A stretch of 7,969 nt of DNA from Gammaproteobacteria bacterium. Its GTDB lineage: Bacteria > Pseudomonadota > Gammaproteobacteria > Pseudomonadales > Halomonadaceae. The notes under the pieces are model-generated. The model did no database searches. It was not told the origin of the DNA and was given only the letters and a program-made list of their open reading frames with translations. The position numbers and the translations under genes were made by a program. This document shows positions 1 through 6,611 of this stretch, piece after piece (positions within the stretch are counted from its first letter, which is position 1; each line of letters opens with the position of its first letter). The stretch spans positions 1 to 7,969 of the forward strand of contig JAMCZP010000015.1 of assembly GCA_023485185.1 (NCBI GenBank), written 5' to 3'.

Positions 1-117
1 TCGCCTGGAGACACCGTGACCTTCCCCGCCGACCAGCCGCACCTTTATCGCACCCAGGTAGCAGAGGCCACCCTGATAATGACCATCACCTACGGTGAAC
101 AAGGCAAAACACCATGA
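1..117 (+). CDS. C-terminal end of a cupin-domain transcriptional regulator (probably XRE-cupin), 5' truncated by the window
   Basis: The frame is open from base 1 to the TGA at 115-117, giving 38 residues. The stretch with GDTVTFPADQPHLY near its start is the typical last part of a cupin_2 sensor barrel: the G-D-x-V-x-F-P-A-x-x-P-H pattern is the second cupin motif, with the metal-ligand-type His followed by a Tyr. Proteins ending this way are usually XRE-type repressors with an N-terminal helix-turn-helix and a C-terminal cupin that senses a small ligand; the helix-turn-helix would lie outside the window. The stop codon overlaps the azlC start in an ATGA, so the gene is the first visible member of a regulator-azlC-azlD operon and probably controls the exporter. 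Cupin identity is fairly sure; the XRE part is inferred from family knowledge and context. Confidence 0.75.
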   Translation, partial: SPGDTVTFPADQPHLYRTQVAEATLIMTITYGEQGKTP

Positions 118-836
118 ACTCAGTTGCCAGCCTCTCCCCTACTCGCTCAGCACTCAGAGGCGTGCGGGAAGCCATTCCGCTGTTAGGTGGTTATATTCCG
201 GTCTCACTCTCATTTGGTGTGGTGGCGTCTCAGGCTGGGTTTAGCATGTGGGAAGCTGCCGCAATTTCAGCACTGATTTACGCTGGAGCCTCGCAGTTTT
301 TGTTTGTCGGAATGATAGCCGTTGGTTCGCCGCTTTGGCTGGTGGTCGCGATGACGCTGCTGATCAATGTTCGCCATGTGGTCTACGGACCTAATTTAGC
401 CTCTTTGCTACCACGCAGCCGGCACTGGCCCTGGCTGATGCATGGCCTAACCGATCAAGTGTTTGCCCTGGCGCTAACACGGCTACCCCAGTTGCCAGCC
501 CACGAACGGTTTGGTTGGTTTGTGGGCGCATCGCTACTTGCCTGGGGGGTGTGGATAATAGGTACGATGGTAGGTGCCACAGCGGGAGAAACGTTAACCG
601 CACGCTGGCCGCTGTTAGGCGAGGTAATGCCCTTCGCCCTGCCCGCCCTGTTCCTTACTATGGTAGCGCCGCGCTTCACTGACAAACGCTGGGCATTAGC
701 GTTAGGCTGCACCATTTTTTCCGCGCTATTTTTCACCCTTTACGGCTGGAGCAATGTGGCGATTCCGCTGGCCGCTGCCTGCGGCGCGATCTGTTTCTAC
801 ATGGTGAAGTTCCAGGCGAGGAGGCATAACTCATGA
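114..836 (+). CDS. azlC: AzlC family branched-chain amino acid exporter, large subunit (YgaZ-like)
   Basis: The 240-residue hydrophobic protein has the length of AzlC/YgaZ, the larger subunit of a two-component inner-membrane exporter. In E. coli YgaZH exports L-valine; in Bacillus AzlCD affects leucine-analogue resistance. Seen in the sequence: an N-terminal P-L-x-x-G-Y-x-P-x-x-x-x-F-G segment (about residues 22-35), the family motif YAGASQFLF around residues 56-64, the N-x-R-H motif near residues 85-88, and LTDQVFAL near residues 111-118. Hydrophobic segments fall roughly at 25-42, 46-68, 72-95, 133-155, 164-183, 192-210 and 214-232. The ATG at 114 overlaps the regulator stop, with a weak AAGG about 10 bases upstream, so translation is probably coupled. 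It ends in an ATGA overlap with azlD. The substrate is inferred from the family. Confidence 0.92.
   Translation: MNSVASLSPTRSALRGVREAIPLLGGYIPVSLSFGVVASQAGFSMWEAAAISALIYAGASQFLFVGMIAVGSPLWLVVAMTLLINVRHVVYGPNLASLLPRSRHWPWLMHGLTDQVFALALTRLPQLPAHERFGWFVGASLLAWGVWIIGTMVGATAGETLTARWPLLGEVMPFALPALFLTMVAPRFTDKRWALALGCTIFSALFFTLYGWSNVAIPLAAACGAICFYMVKFQARRHNS
818..824 (+). promoter_or_regulatory. Strong Shine-Dalgarno for azlD
   Basis: GAGGAGG lies 8 bases before the azlD ATG, inside the last codons of azlC. It fixes the azlD start and suggests efficient independent initiation in addition to coupling through the ATGA overlap. Confidence 0.75.
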
Positions 837-1168
837 GCACCGCACTTTGGCTAGCCGTGGTGGCGTCAGCCTTGGGCACCCTGCTAATGCGGGTAGTGCC
901 GTTCTTATGGATGCAGCGCCGGTTAAATAGCGACACCGGCCTCAATAACATGCCCCAGTGGCTGGGCATTCTCGGCCCGCTAATGATTGCCGCAGTGCTG
1001 GGCGTATCCATCATGCCGGTTAACCCAAGCGCTATTTCCTGGATCGCAACCGCGATTGGGTTATCCGTCACGCTAGTGGTTTGGTGGCGGCTACGGTCAC
1101 TGGGCTGGCCAGTGGCGGCGGGAGTGGCGGTGTACGGGCTAGTGCAGGTAGGCGTGGCTTTGTTGTAG
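833..1168 (+). CDS. azlD: AzlD family branched-chain amino acid exporter, small subunit (YgaH-like)
   Basis: This 111-residue membrane protein has the usual AzlD/YgaH size, with four hydrophobic segments at about residues 4-26, 44-62, 66-85 and 90-110. The N-terminal pattern G-T-L-L-M-R-V-V-P (residues 15-23) is the conserved start of the family (G-x-x-T/L-x-x-x-R-x-x-P). It pairs with AzlC in the inner membrane to export branched-chain amino acids. The start at 833 overlaps the azlC stop and has a strong GAGGAGG site 8 bases upstream. It is the last gene of the visible operon; the next gene faces it from the opposite strand 58 bases further on. A methionine-exporting variant of the family cannot be excluded from sequence alone. 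Confidence 0.9.
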   Translation: MSTALWLAVVASALGTLLMRVVPFLWMQRRLNSDTGLNNMPQWLGILGPLMIAAVLGVSIMPVNPSAISWIATAIGLSVTLVVWWRLRSLGWPVAAGVAVYGLVQVGVALL

Positions 1169-1174
1169 AGGTTA

Positions 1175-1208
1175 CTGCTGAGTATCAGCGGACGTTGAGG
1201 CTTCTCAA
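1175..1208. terminator. Weak hairpin pair between convergent azlD and the GGDEF/EAL gene
   Basis: Two small stems lie in the 58-base convergent gap. CTGCTGA/TCAGCGG with a 3-base loop spans 1175-1191 (7 pairs, one G-U), and TTGAG/CTCAA with a 4-base loop spans 1195-1208. Neither is followed by a clear T tract on either strand, so a role in terminating the two convergent transcripts is only a guess from position. Confidence 0.25.
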
Positions 1209-1226
1209 AGACGAATACGTTAATAC

Positions 1227-3053
1227 TTAAGCGGGGGGAGATGATTGTGAAAACTGGTTATTTAACGGCCATTGGGGGCGTTCGGGCCCAAGGAGTGCGC
1301 GGAAGTTTGTTGCTGAAAGCGGCTTACCAAACAAAAAGCCCTGAGCACCATCACACCCTTGTAATTTAAGGTGATCCAGCTGTGCCTGGGTTTCAACACC
1401 CTTGGCAATCACACGCAGGGCCAAGTTCTGACCAAAGTTGATAAGCGCTTTAATAAAATTGGCATTTTCTAAGCTGCCAAGCATGTCATCAACGAAACAA
1501 GGAGCAATATTGAGGGTATCGATGGGAATACACTTCAAGCGTTTCAGGCTGTCACTCCCTGCGCCAAAGTCATCAATCGCGATGCGTATTCCTAACTGGC
1601 TTAATTCTATGAGGGTTGCGATTAAAGCGTCATTCTGATGATACATAAGGCTAAGTTCGCTCACCTCTAATTCTAAAAAATGTGCAGCTAACCCCGTCTC
1701 GGATAAGATCTCAGCAATACGTGTAGGCAATGATCTATCTCGCAGCTCCATGGCCGACATATTTACCGCAATGGGTACGATCTCAGCGCCCTGCTCACGC
1801 CACTTCTGTAATTGGCGGCAGGCTTCAAGCAGTACCCAGTGCCCAATAGGGCCAATAAGACCACGGGCTTCTGCGACAGGCAGGAAAACTGAAGGCTGCA
1901 TCAGACCCAGTGCCGGATTACGCCAGCGAACCAACGCTTCGGCACTACACAAATACCCGGTTGCGATATCTACTCTAGGTTGGAAATCGAGAAAGAGAGC
2001 TTCTTCCTTCAGGGCCAGATGCAGTTGAAGCTCAATTTGACCGCGCTTCTCCCTTAGCGCATGCATGTCAGCTCGAAACAGCTGAAAGTGGTTAGAACCG
2101 CTATCCTTCGCATGGTACATGGCCGTGTCAGCATTATTGAGCAAAGTACGGGCATCATGACCATGGTCTGGAAAGAGGCTGATGCCGATACTGGTAGTAA
2201 TGCGCAACTCGTGATTGTCGATTTGATACGGTGCCGCTAACGCACTAAGAATTTTCTGTGCAATCCTGACGGCATCCTGCGGTTGTTCAATTTCACTTAA
2301 CAGCACCACGAATTCATCACCACCCTGACGGCAAATTGTGTCTGTATCGCGGACACAGCCGCAGAGTCGAGCAGCAACTGACTGTAAGAGCGCATCGCCT
2401 ATCGCATGGCCAAGCGAATCGTTGATTGGCTTAAACGCATCAAGATCCAGATATATCAGTGCGACCTGATGCTGATGCCGTTTTGCCAAACCAATAGCCC
2501 TGGAGAGCCGCTCTGCCAGTAGTACACGATTGGGTAGCCCAGTGAGCGCATCATGCTGCGCCTGATAGGCCAGCTTTGAAGATTGAATGGGCGATTGGCA
2601 GGCGTCATGAAACACAATGACTGCCCCATTGATACAACCATCACGGTCGTGGATCGGTGCCGCGGAGTCTTCTATTTTCAGCTGGCTACCATCCTTGCGA
2701 ATCAGCACGCAATCCATAGCAAGCCCGACAGTACAGTTTTCTTCAATAGCACGTTGTGCAGGATTGGTGGCTGTCAGAAACGTATGACCATCAACGAGCA
2801 TAAGCACTTGCGCTAAAGGCCTGCCAATCGCATCAAGACTGACCCAACCGGTCAATTTTTCAGCGACGCGATTAAGGTAGGTAACTTCGCACGCCAGATC
2901 AGTCGTTATAACGGCATCGCCGATTGAATTCAGTGTCGCCTGCGCCCACTCTGTCGCGTCCTGTAGGGCGGCTTCGGCTTCACGCAATCGGGTCTGATCG
3001 GTGGGGTTCTTAGGTCTCTCACTATTGCTGGTTTGGCAATTATCGATCAGCAT
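1227..3053 (-). CDS. PAS-GGDEF-EAL cyclic-di-GMP protein; cyclase half intact, EAL half catalytically degenerate
   Basis: A 608-residue soluble protein with no membrane segment. A PAS sensor domain lies at about 31-150. The GGDEF domain lies at about 160-325 and has the substrate/metal segment D-L-D-A-F-K-P-I-N-D (203-212), the motif GGDEF (244-248) and the inhibitory I-site RxxD (235-238) exactly five residues before it. The EAL domain lies at about 340-585 and keeps EAL (372-374), N431, E463, D494-D495, E554 and Q571. However, the usual K-I-D segment reads N515-I-A517 and the usual A-E-G-V-E reads A-K551-G-V-E. By the RocR and TBD1223 numbering I recall, the Lys and the first Glu are catalytic, so phosphodiesterase activity is probably lost. 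Expected net role: PAS-controlled c-di-GMP synthesis. The ATG at 3053 has only a distant GGAG; an in-frame TAA upstream and no better start support it. It is transcribed divergently from the Crp-like gene. Confidence 0.93.
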   Translation of the reverse strand: MLIDNCQTSNSERPKNPTDQTRLREAEAALQDATEWAQATLNSIGDAVITTDLACEVTYLNRVAEKLTGWVSLDAIGRPLAQVLMLVDGHTFLTATNPAQRAIEENCTVGLAMDCVLIRKDGSQLKIEDSAAPIHDRDGCINGAVIVFHDACQSPIQSSKLAYQAQHDALTGLPNRVLLAERLSRAIGLAKRHQHQVALIYLDLDAFKPINDSLGHAIGDALLQSVAARLCGCVRDTDTICRQGGDEFVVLLSEIEQPQDAVRIAQKILSALAAPYQIDNHELRITTSIGISLFPDHGHDARTLLNNADTAMYHAKDSGSNHFQLFRADMHALREKRGQIELQLHLALKEEALFLDFQPRVDIATGYLCSAEALVRWRNPALGLMQPSVFLPVAEARGLIGPIGHWVLLEACRQLQKWREQGAEIVPIAVNMSAMELRDRSLPTRIAEILSETGLAAHFLELEVSELSLMYHQNDALIATLIELSQLGIRIAIDDFGAGSDSLKRLKCIPIDTLNIAPCFVDDMLGSLENANFIKALINFGQNLALRVIAKGVETQAQLDHLKLQGCDGAQGFLFGKPLSATNFRALLGPERPQWPLNNQFSQSSPPA

Positions 3054-3222
3054 GGACTTTTCAACTCCGTCGGCCCACTCCTTATTATCTACAATGCGAG
3101 CCGCCTCTTATTTTAAAGTTGAGGGGAGCATTCTGGGCATTCAAAAACGCCCCAAATCACAAAACTAAAAAGTTATAAACTTATGACATTAATGCTTGAC
3201 ATTTAAAGAATTGGAAAATGAG

Positions 3223-3243
3223 GCGCTGCATTCCCTGCAGCGC
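3223..3243. repeat. Perfect inverted repeat GCGCTGCA-N5-TGCAGCGC
   Basis: Arms of 8 bases with a 5-base spacer form a perfect dyad. There is no adjacent T tract on either strand, and neither flanking gene would need a terminator here, so an operator or activator site is more likely than a terminator. It lies about 20 bases upstream of the sigma-54-like element and 170 bases upstream of the GGDEF/EAL start. Confidence 0.55.
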
Positions 3244-3262
3244 AAAGTGCAACATCCTGTTT

Positions 3263-3278
3263 TGGCATGTCCTTTGCC
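3263..3278 (+). promoter_or_regulatory. Sigma-54-like -24/-12 promoter element
   Basis: TGGCATG, four bases, then TTGC matches the RpoN consensus YTGGCACG-N4-TTGCW at the invariant GG and GC with exact spacing. The mismatches are T for C in the first block and C for the final W. A transcript would start near 3289 and run toward the Crp-like gene, leaving a leader of about 280 bases. No enhancer-binding protein gene is visible nearby, so the function is inferred from the motif only. Confidence 0.4.
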
Positions 3279-3465
3279 GCACTCAAGATTAAATTAGACA
3301 CATAACCAAAGGATAACTGTGCGCTAGCGTACATAGAAACAAATAAAAAGTCCCGGTATTAATTTTTGTTAACGAATCTGCAAATTCACCTGTACATGGT
3401 AAATCAGCTTTATGTTCGATACCGTACAGAGACTCCTCCTTAGCAACCTATACTTGCACGATTCA

Positions 3466-3497
3466 TATCTATCGAACTGGAATCTGAGCGATAGATA
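3466..3497. repeat. 9-bp inverted repeat TATCTATCG-N14-CGATAGATA
   Basis: The arms are perfectly complementary and sit about 75-105 bases before the Crp-like start codon, where an operator or a leader hairpin would be expected. No T tract follows it (bases after are CTTATAAAAA). It could be an autoregulatory site for the Crp-like protein, but nothing in the sequence proves the binder. Confidence 0.45.
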
Positions 3498-3570
3498 CTT
3501 ATAAAAACTGCCTATAGCACAGAACTGGAACTATAAAGTTCGCAGCCATCAGCATTTAGTAGAAAGTTAA

Positions 3571-4287
3571 ATGTTTGAATTCAATAATTTTCAACAAAAT
3601 ACCTTGCTGGGTCTGTTGCCGAAAAAGGACTTGATATCGCTGGGCCTGCATCTTGAGAGGGTGACATTGACACTGGGCCAATCACTGTGCGAATCAGGTA
3701 AGCAAATGAGCCATGTTTATTTTCCTATTGATGCCATCATCTCATTGCTGTGCGTTATGGAAGATGGCTCTTCGACGGAAATTGCCGTGGTAGGTCATGA
3801 AGGGATTGTGGGCGTTTCGCTTTTTATGGGCGGTGATACTACGCCTAGCAGAGCGATCGTCCAAAGTGCTGGACAAGCTTACCGGCTCAAAGGCCAGCTA
3901 CTGAAAAACGAATTTTATCGCGCGGGTGCGATGCAGCGCCTGCTTCTACGTTATACCTAAGCACTACTAACGCAGATGGCGCATACAGCCGTATGCAACC
4001 GCCATCATAGCGTCGATAAACAGTTGTGCCGCTGGTTGCTGCTAAGCCTTGACCGACTACATACCAATGAACTGTTCATGACGCACGAATTAATCGCCAT
4101 TATGCTGGGCGTTAGTCGCGAGGGTGTAACGGAAGCAACAGGTAAACTTCAGCGGGCTGGTTTGATCTGTTACAACCGAGGGCATATTACGGTGACCGAC
4201 AGGCCAGGACTGGAAGCGCGTGTTTGTGAGTGCTATGCAGTGGTCAAAAGCGAGTACGATCGCTTACTCAATCATCTGATTCCGTAG
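3571..4287 (+). pseudogene. Crp/Fnr-family transcriptional regulator interrupted by one in-frame TAA
   Basis: Read through, this is a 238-codon regulator of normal family length. Codons 1-129 hold the cyclic-nucleotide-binding-like beta-barrel (for example the DGSSTEIAVVGHEGIVG stretch, residues about 66-82). Codon 130 is TAA (3958-3960). Codons 131-238 continue in the same frame into the dimerisation helix (MAHTAVCNRHHS, QLCRWLLLSLDRL) and a winged helix-turn-helix (MTHELIAIMLGVSREGVTEATGKL, about residues 170-193). Related proteins as I remember them read R-Y-T-Q-A-L-L-T-Q here, so one CAA-to-TAA change explains the break. A downstream ATG at 3976 could restart a 103-residue DNA-binding fragment, but it has no Shine-Dalgarno. 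The start ATG at 3571 has only a weak purine stretch (AGAAAG). No cofactor Cys cluster like that of Fnr is visible. Its regulon is unknown. A sequencing error at 3958 is the main alternative. Confidence 0.85.
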
Positions 4288-4407
4288 TCTAACTATTCTT
4301 CCCTCAGCACCCAAATCCAATGAATAAACATTCAGTATTAGCGCGCTGTATGCCAAAGCGTTAAGAGTGAGTTAGTTCGTCTTACAATAGCCTACTAGCA
4401 GCCCTGA
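4288..4407. other. Short intergenic spacer 3' of the Crp-like gene
   Basis: No reading frame with a ribosome site was seen. A small perfect stem TGAAT-AAAC-ATTCA at 4321-4334 is present without a T tract. The spacer separates the convergent Crp-like and TonB-receptor genes. Confidence 0.4.
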
Positions 4408-4436
4408 AACGCAAACACCCGGCCTTTATAGCCGGG
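4408..4436 (-). terminator. Rho-independent terminator of the TonB receptor gene
   Basis: The stem CCCGGC/GCCGGG (4418-4423 with 4431-4436) has a 7-base loop. Reading the minus strand, it is followed by TGTTTGCGTTT, a broken T tract. It begins about 20 bases after the receptor stop codon. On the plus strand the stem is followed by CATTTCAGTTT, so it may also stop transcripts from the Crp-like gene. Confidence 0.6.
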
Positions 4437-4455
4437 CATTTCAGTTTAAAACGGC

Positions 4456-6534
4456 TTACCACTTATATGTCACACTGCCAATCACACTGCGAGACTCACC
4501 GTAGTAACACCAGTACTCACAGCTTGCGACGTACTCTTTGTCAGTAAGGTTATTCACGTTGACCTGCGCTTCCCAACCATCCGCAAACTCATAGCCCACC
4601 ATGGCATCGACCAGCGTGTAGCTATCGACATCCACACTGCTGTTGTCAGCGTCCACACTGCTACCCACATAACGCACACCACCGCCTAATTTCAGGCCGT
4701 CCAGCGCTCCGCCGGTTACCGCGTAATCTAACCAGGTAGAGGCTTGGTGACGCGGAATGAGGCTGGCGCGCCGATCATCCTCCAAACGTGAATCGTTATA
4801 GGTGTAGGCGGCCGTCACTCTCAGATCATCGGTGACATAACCGACGCCCTCAAGTTCAAAGCCTTGTGAAGTGCGCTTGCCCTCTTGCACCTGAAAACCC
4901 GCCGGTGAATTTACCAGTGTGTTGCTCTCTTGCAGATCGAAGACGGCGGCTGTCACATAGCCATCCCAATTAAACGGCGCCACTTTCACACCCACTTCCC
5001 ACTGACGACCTTCACGAGGTTCGTACAGTTCACCACTGCTATCGACACGGCCCACGGGGTCAAACGACTCGGTGTAGCTAACGTAGGGGTTAACACCGTT
5101 CTCGCCCAAGTACATTGCCCCACCGGACCAAGAGACTTGGTCATCGTCTGAGCGCTGGGTAGTCCCCGCCGTTAAATCACGGTTTTCTGTTTCCGCCTGG
5201 TCGTAGCGAACGCCGCCGAGTAACACCCAACGATCATCTAAACGCAGCTGGTTCTGGGCATAAAGGCCGGTCTGCTCTTTATCGATTTCCCGTGTTAGCA
5301 GGTCATCAGCGCCAATCGGCGTAAAGTTACCGTAGGTAGGGTTAAAAATATCAATAGGCTCGCCAAACGCGTAGTCGTCAGCTTCGCGCCCGCTCAGCCC
5401 AAGGTTTTGATAATCTGCACCTAGCAGCAACGTATTCTCTGTACGGTCGGTATACCACGTGCCCACAAAGCGGTTATCCACTGTCCAGCTGTCGATGCTG
5501 CCATCGCGGTAAACATGCCCCCGCGAGGCACGGCGGTCATCTACCATGGATAGCGCATAGGTACTGCGCAGATCTAGATCCAGCTCGCTATAGCGCAGGT
5601 CTTGCTCAAACGCCCAGGTATCGTTAAGCGCATGCTGCAGTTCATAACCAAGCCCCCACTGGGTGCGAGTATCCTGATCGTAGCCCGGCTCGCTCAGGTT
5701 CGTTTGAGGATCAACCTGGCCAAAAGGGGTATCCTGAACCGTGCCATAGGGCAACTTAAAACCGTTAACAGGTACACCATCGTCTTTTTGGATACTGGCT
5801 AAAAAAGTAACGGTCGTGTCTTCGCTAAAATCTACCGCCAGACTGGGCGCAAAATAGTAGCGCTCGTTATCCGTGGCGTTTAAATCGCCATCGCGCTCTT
5901 TGTACATGCCCACCAAACGGTAGCGAACATCGTCTGATTCACCCAGCGGCCCGCTGGTGTCAATTCCCACTTGGCGATGGTTACGATTGCCAAGCTGCAA
6001 ATTCACCTCACCCTGGGGCGTCTCTGTAGGACGTTTACTAACCGCGTTGATTAACCCACCAGGAGGCGCCTCGCCGTAAAGAATCGATGAAGGCCCTTTA
6101 AAGACATCAACACGCTCCAACCCATACGGCTCAGGCAACCATTGATAAAAGCCTTCGCGGTAGATGCGCAAACCATCTTGGTAAGTCGCCTGATCAAACC
6201 CCCGCACCTTAAACCAATCCGTGTTGTTATCACTGCCGTAATGGCCCGCTAACACGCCTGCACGATAGCGGAACGTTTCATCCAACTGCTGAACGTTGCG
6301 GGTCTCCAACTCTTCCCGGTCAACGCTTGAAACGGGGCGCGGTGTTTCCACCAGCGGTGTGTCTACTTTCAGTGCCGTGGCGGTAACCACAACGGTTTCA
6401 TTGGAAGTAGGCGCTTCTTGAGCGAGAACGGCTAATGGCACAACGCTAAGCATTCCACCTAGCGACACCACCAATGAGCGGCGAACCGCTACAACCAACG
6501 GCGCGACGGTAAACGGCATGGACGTACGGAGCAT
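4456..6534 (-). CDS. TonB-dependent siderophore receptor (FhuA/FoxA-like, probable hydroxamate type)
   Basis: A 692-residue outer-membrane ferric-siderophore transporter energised by TonB-ExbBD. Seen: a signal peptide with hydrophobic core at about 21-38, likely cut after VLA (A38); a TonB box ETVVVTA at 46-52; a plug domain at about 60-170 with the hallmark RVDVFKGPSSILYGEAPPGG (141-160) and V-x-K-R-P at 165-169; a 22-strand-type barrel from about 185 to the terminal aromatic residue W692, needed for barrel assembly. The last strand carries N-L-T-D-K-E-Y followed by C672-x3-C676 and Y-G-E-x-R, a Cys-pair pattern I associate with ferrichrome/ferrioxamine receptors. Length and ends are complete. 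The ATG at 6534 has no Shine-Dalgarno (CTCCTC precedes it) and an in-frame TGA lies four codons upstream, so start must be here or at the ATG five codons later. It is a single-gene unit with its own Fur-like promoter and terminator. The exact siderophore is unknown. Confidence 0.93.
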   Translation of the reverse strand: MLRTSMPFTVAPLVVAVRRSLVVSLGGMLSVVPLAVLAQEAPTSNETVVVTATALKVDTPLVETPRPVSSVDREELETRNVQQLDETFRYRAGVLAGHYGSDNNTDWFKVRGFDQATYQDGLRIYREGFYQWLPEPYGLERVDVFKGPSSILYGEAPPGGLINAVSKRPTETPQGEVNLQLGNRNHRQVGIDTSGPLGESDDVRYRLVGMYKERDGDLNATDNERYYFAPSLAVDFSEDTTVTFLASIQKDDGVPVNGFKLPYGTVQDTPFGQVDPQTNLSEPGYDQDTRTQWGLGYELQHALNDTWAFEQDLRYSELDLDLRSTYALSMVDDRRASRGHVYRDGSIDSWTVDNRFVGTWYTDRTENTLLLGADYQNLGLSGREADDYAFGEPIDIFNPTYGNFTPIGADDLLTREIDKEQTGLYAQNQLRLDDRWVLLGGVRYDQAETENRDLTAGTTQRSDDDQVSWSGGAMYLGENGVNPYVSYTESFDPVGRVDSSGELYEPREGRQWEVGVKVAPFNWDGYVTAAVFDLQESNTLVNSPAGFQVQEGKRTSQGFELEGVGYVTDDLRVTAAYTYNDSRLEDDRRASLIPRHQASTWLDYAVTGGALDGLKLGGGVRYVGSSVDADNSSVDVDSYTLVDAMVGYEFADGWEAQVNVNNLTDKEYVASCEYWCYYGESRSVIGSVTYKW

Positions 6535-6582
6535 GAGGAGGTCTCAACGGGTAAGAGGAGAAGTATCGTTATAGTAATACAA

Positions 6583-6611
6583 ATGATACGGATTTTTATT
6601 TACACTCACAA
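6583..6611 (-). promoter_or_regulatory. Sigma-70 promoter of the TonB receptor gene
   Basis: On the minus strand, TTGTGA (6606-6611, 4 of 6 to the -35 consensus) and TATCAT (6583-6588, 5 of 6 to the -10) are separated by 17 bases. Transcription would begin near 6576, giving a leader of about 42 bases. A Fur-box-like sequence overlaps the -10. Confidence 0.55.
6584..6598. promoter_or_regulatory. Probable Fur box of the TonB receptor gene
   Basis: TGATACGGATTTTTA matches the 7-1-7 Fur consensus TGATAAT-N-ATTATCA at 10 of 14 positions, with the left half best. It overlaps the -10 hexamer and part of the spacer, which is where iron-bound Fur would block RNA polymerase. A second, wider dyad (GTATCGTT at 6563-6570 and AATGATAC at 6582-6589, 7 of 8 pairs) overlaps its left edge and may extend the site. 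Confidence 0.5.

Larger units (their letters stand above)
3054..3570. other. 517-bp divergent intergenic region, no gene found
   Basis: This AT-rich spacer separates the minus-strand GGDEF/EAL gene from the plus-strand Crp-like gene and must hold both promoters. The longest ATG-started frames in it are about 30 codons with no ribosome site, so I call no gene. It contains a 21-base dyad at 3223-3243, a sigma-54-like element at 3263-3278, a near-palindrome at 3318-3333 (7 of 8 pairs around CGCTAGCG), a 9-base inverted repeat at 3466-3497, and a direct repeat GAACTGGAA at 3474-3482 and 3522-3530. A perfect TTGACA at 3196-3201 (plus strand) lacks a good -10 at 16-18 bases. I could not define a convincing sigma-70 promoter for either gene. 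Confidence 0.6.

Noticed and set aside
455..1071. Minus-strand frames of 93 and 112 codons across azlC and azlD
   Set aside because: They are antisense shadows of well-supported membrane-protein genes and resemble no family.
3196..3224. Perfect TTGACA as a sigma-70 promoter for the Crp-like gene
   Set aside because: No acceptable -10 hexamer at 16-18 bases downstream.
3412..3504. 30-codon plus-strand frame in the divergent spacer
   Set aside because: No Shine-Dalgarno, no similarity recognised, and it overlaps the 9-bp inverted repeat.
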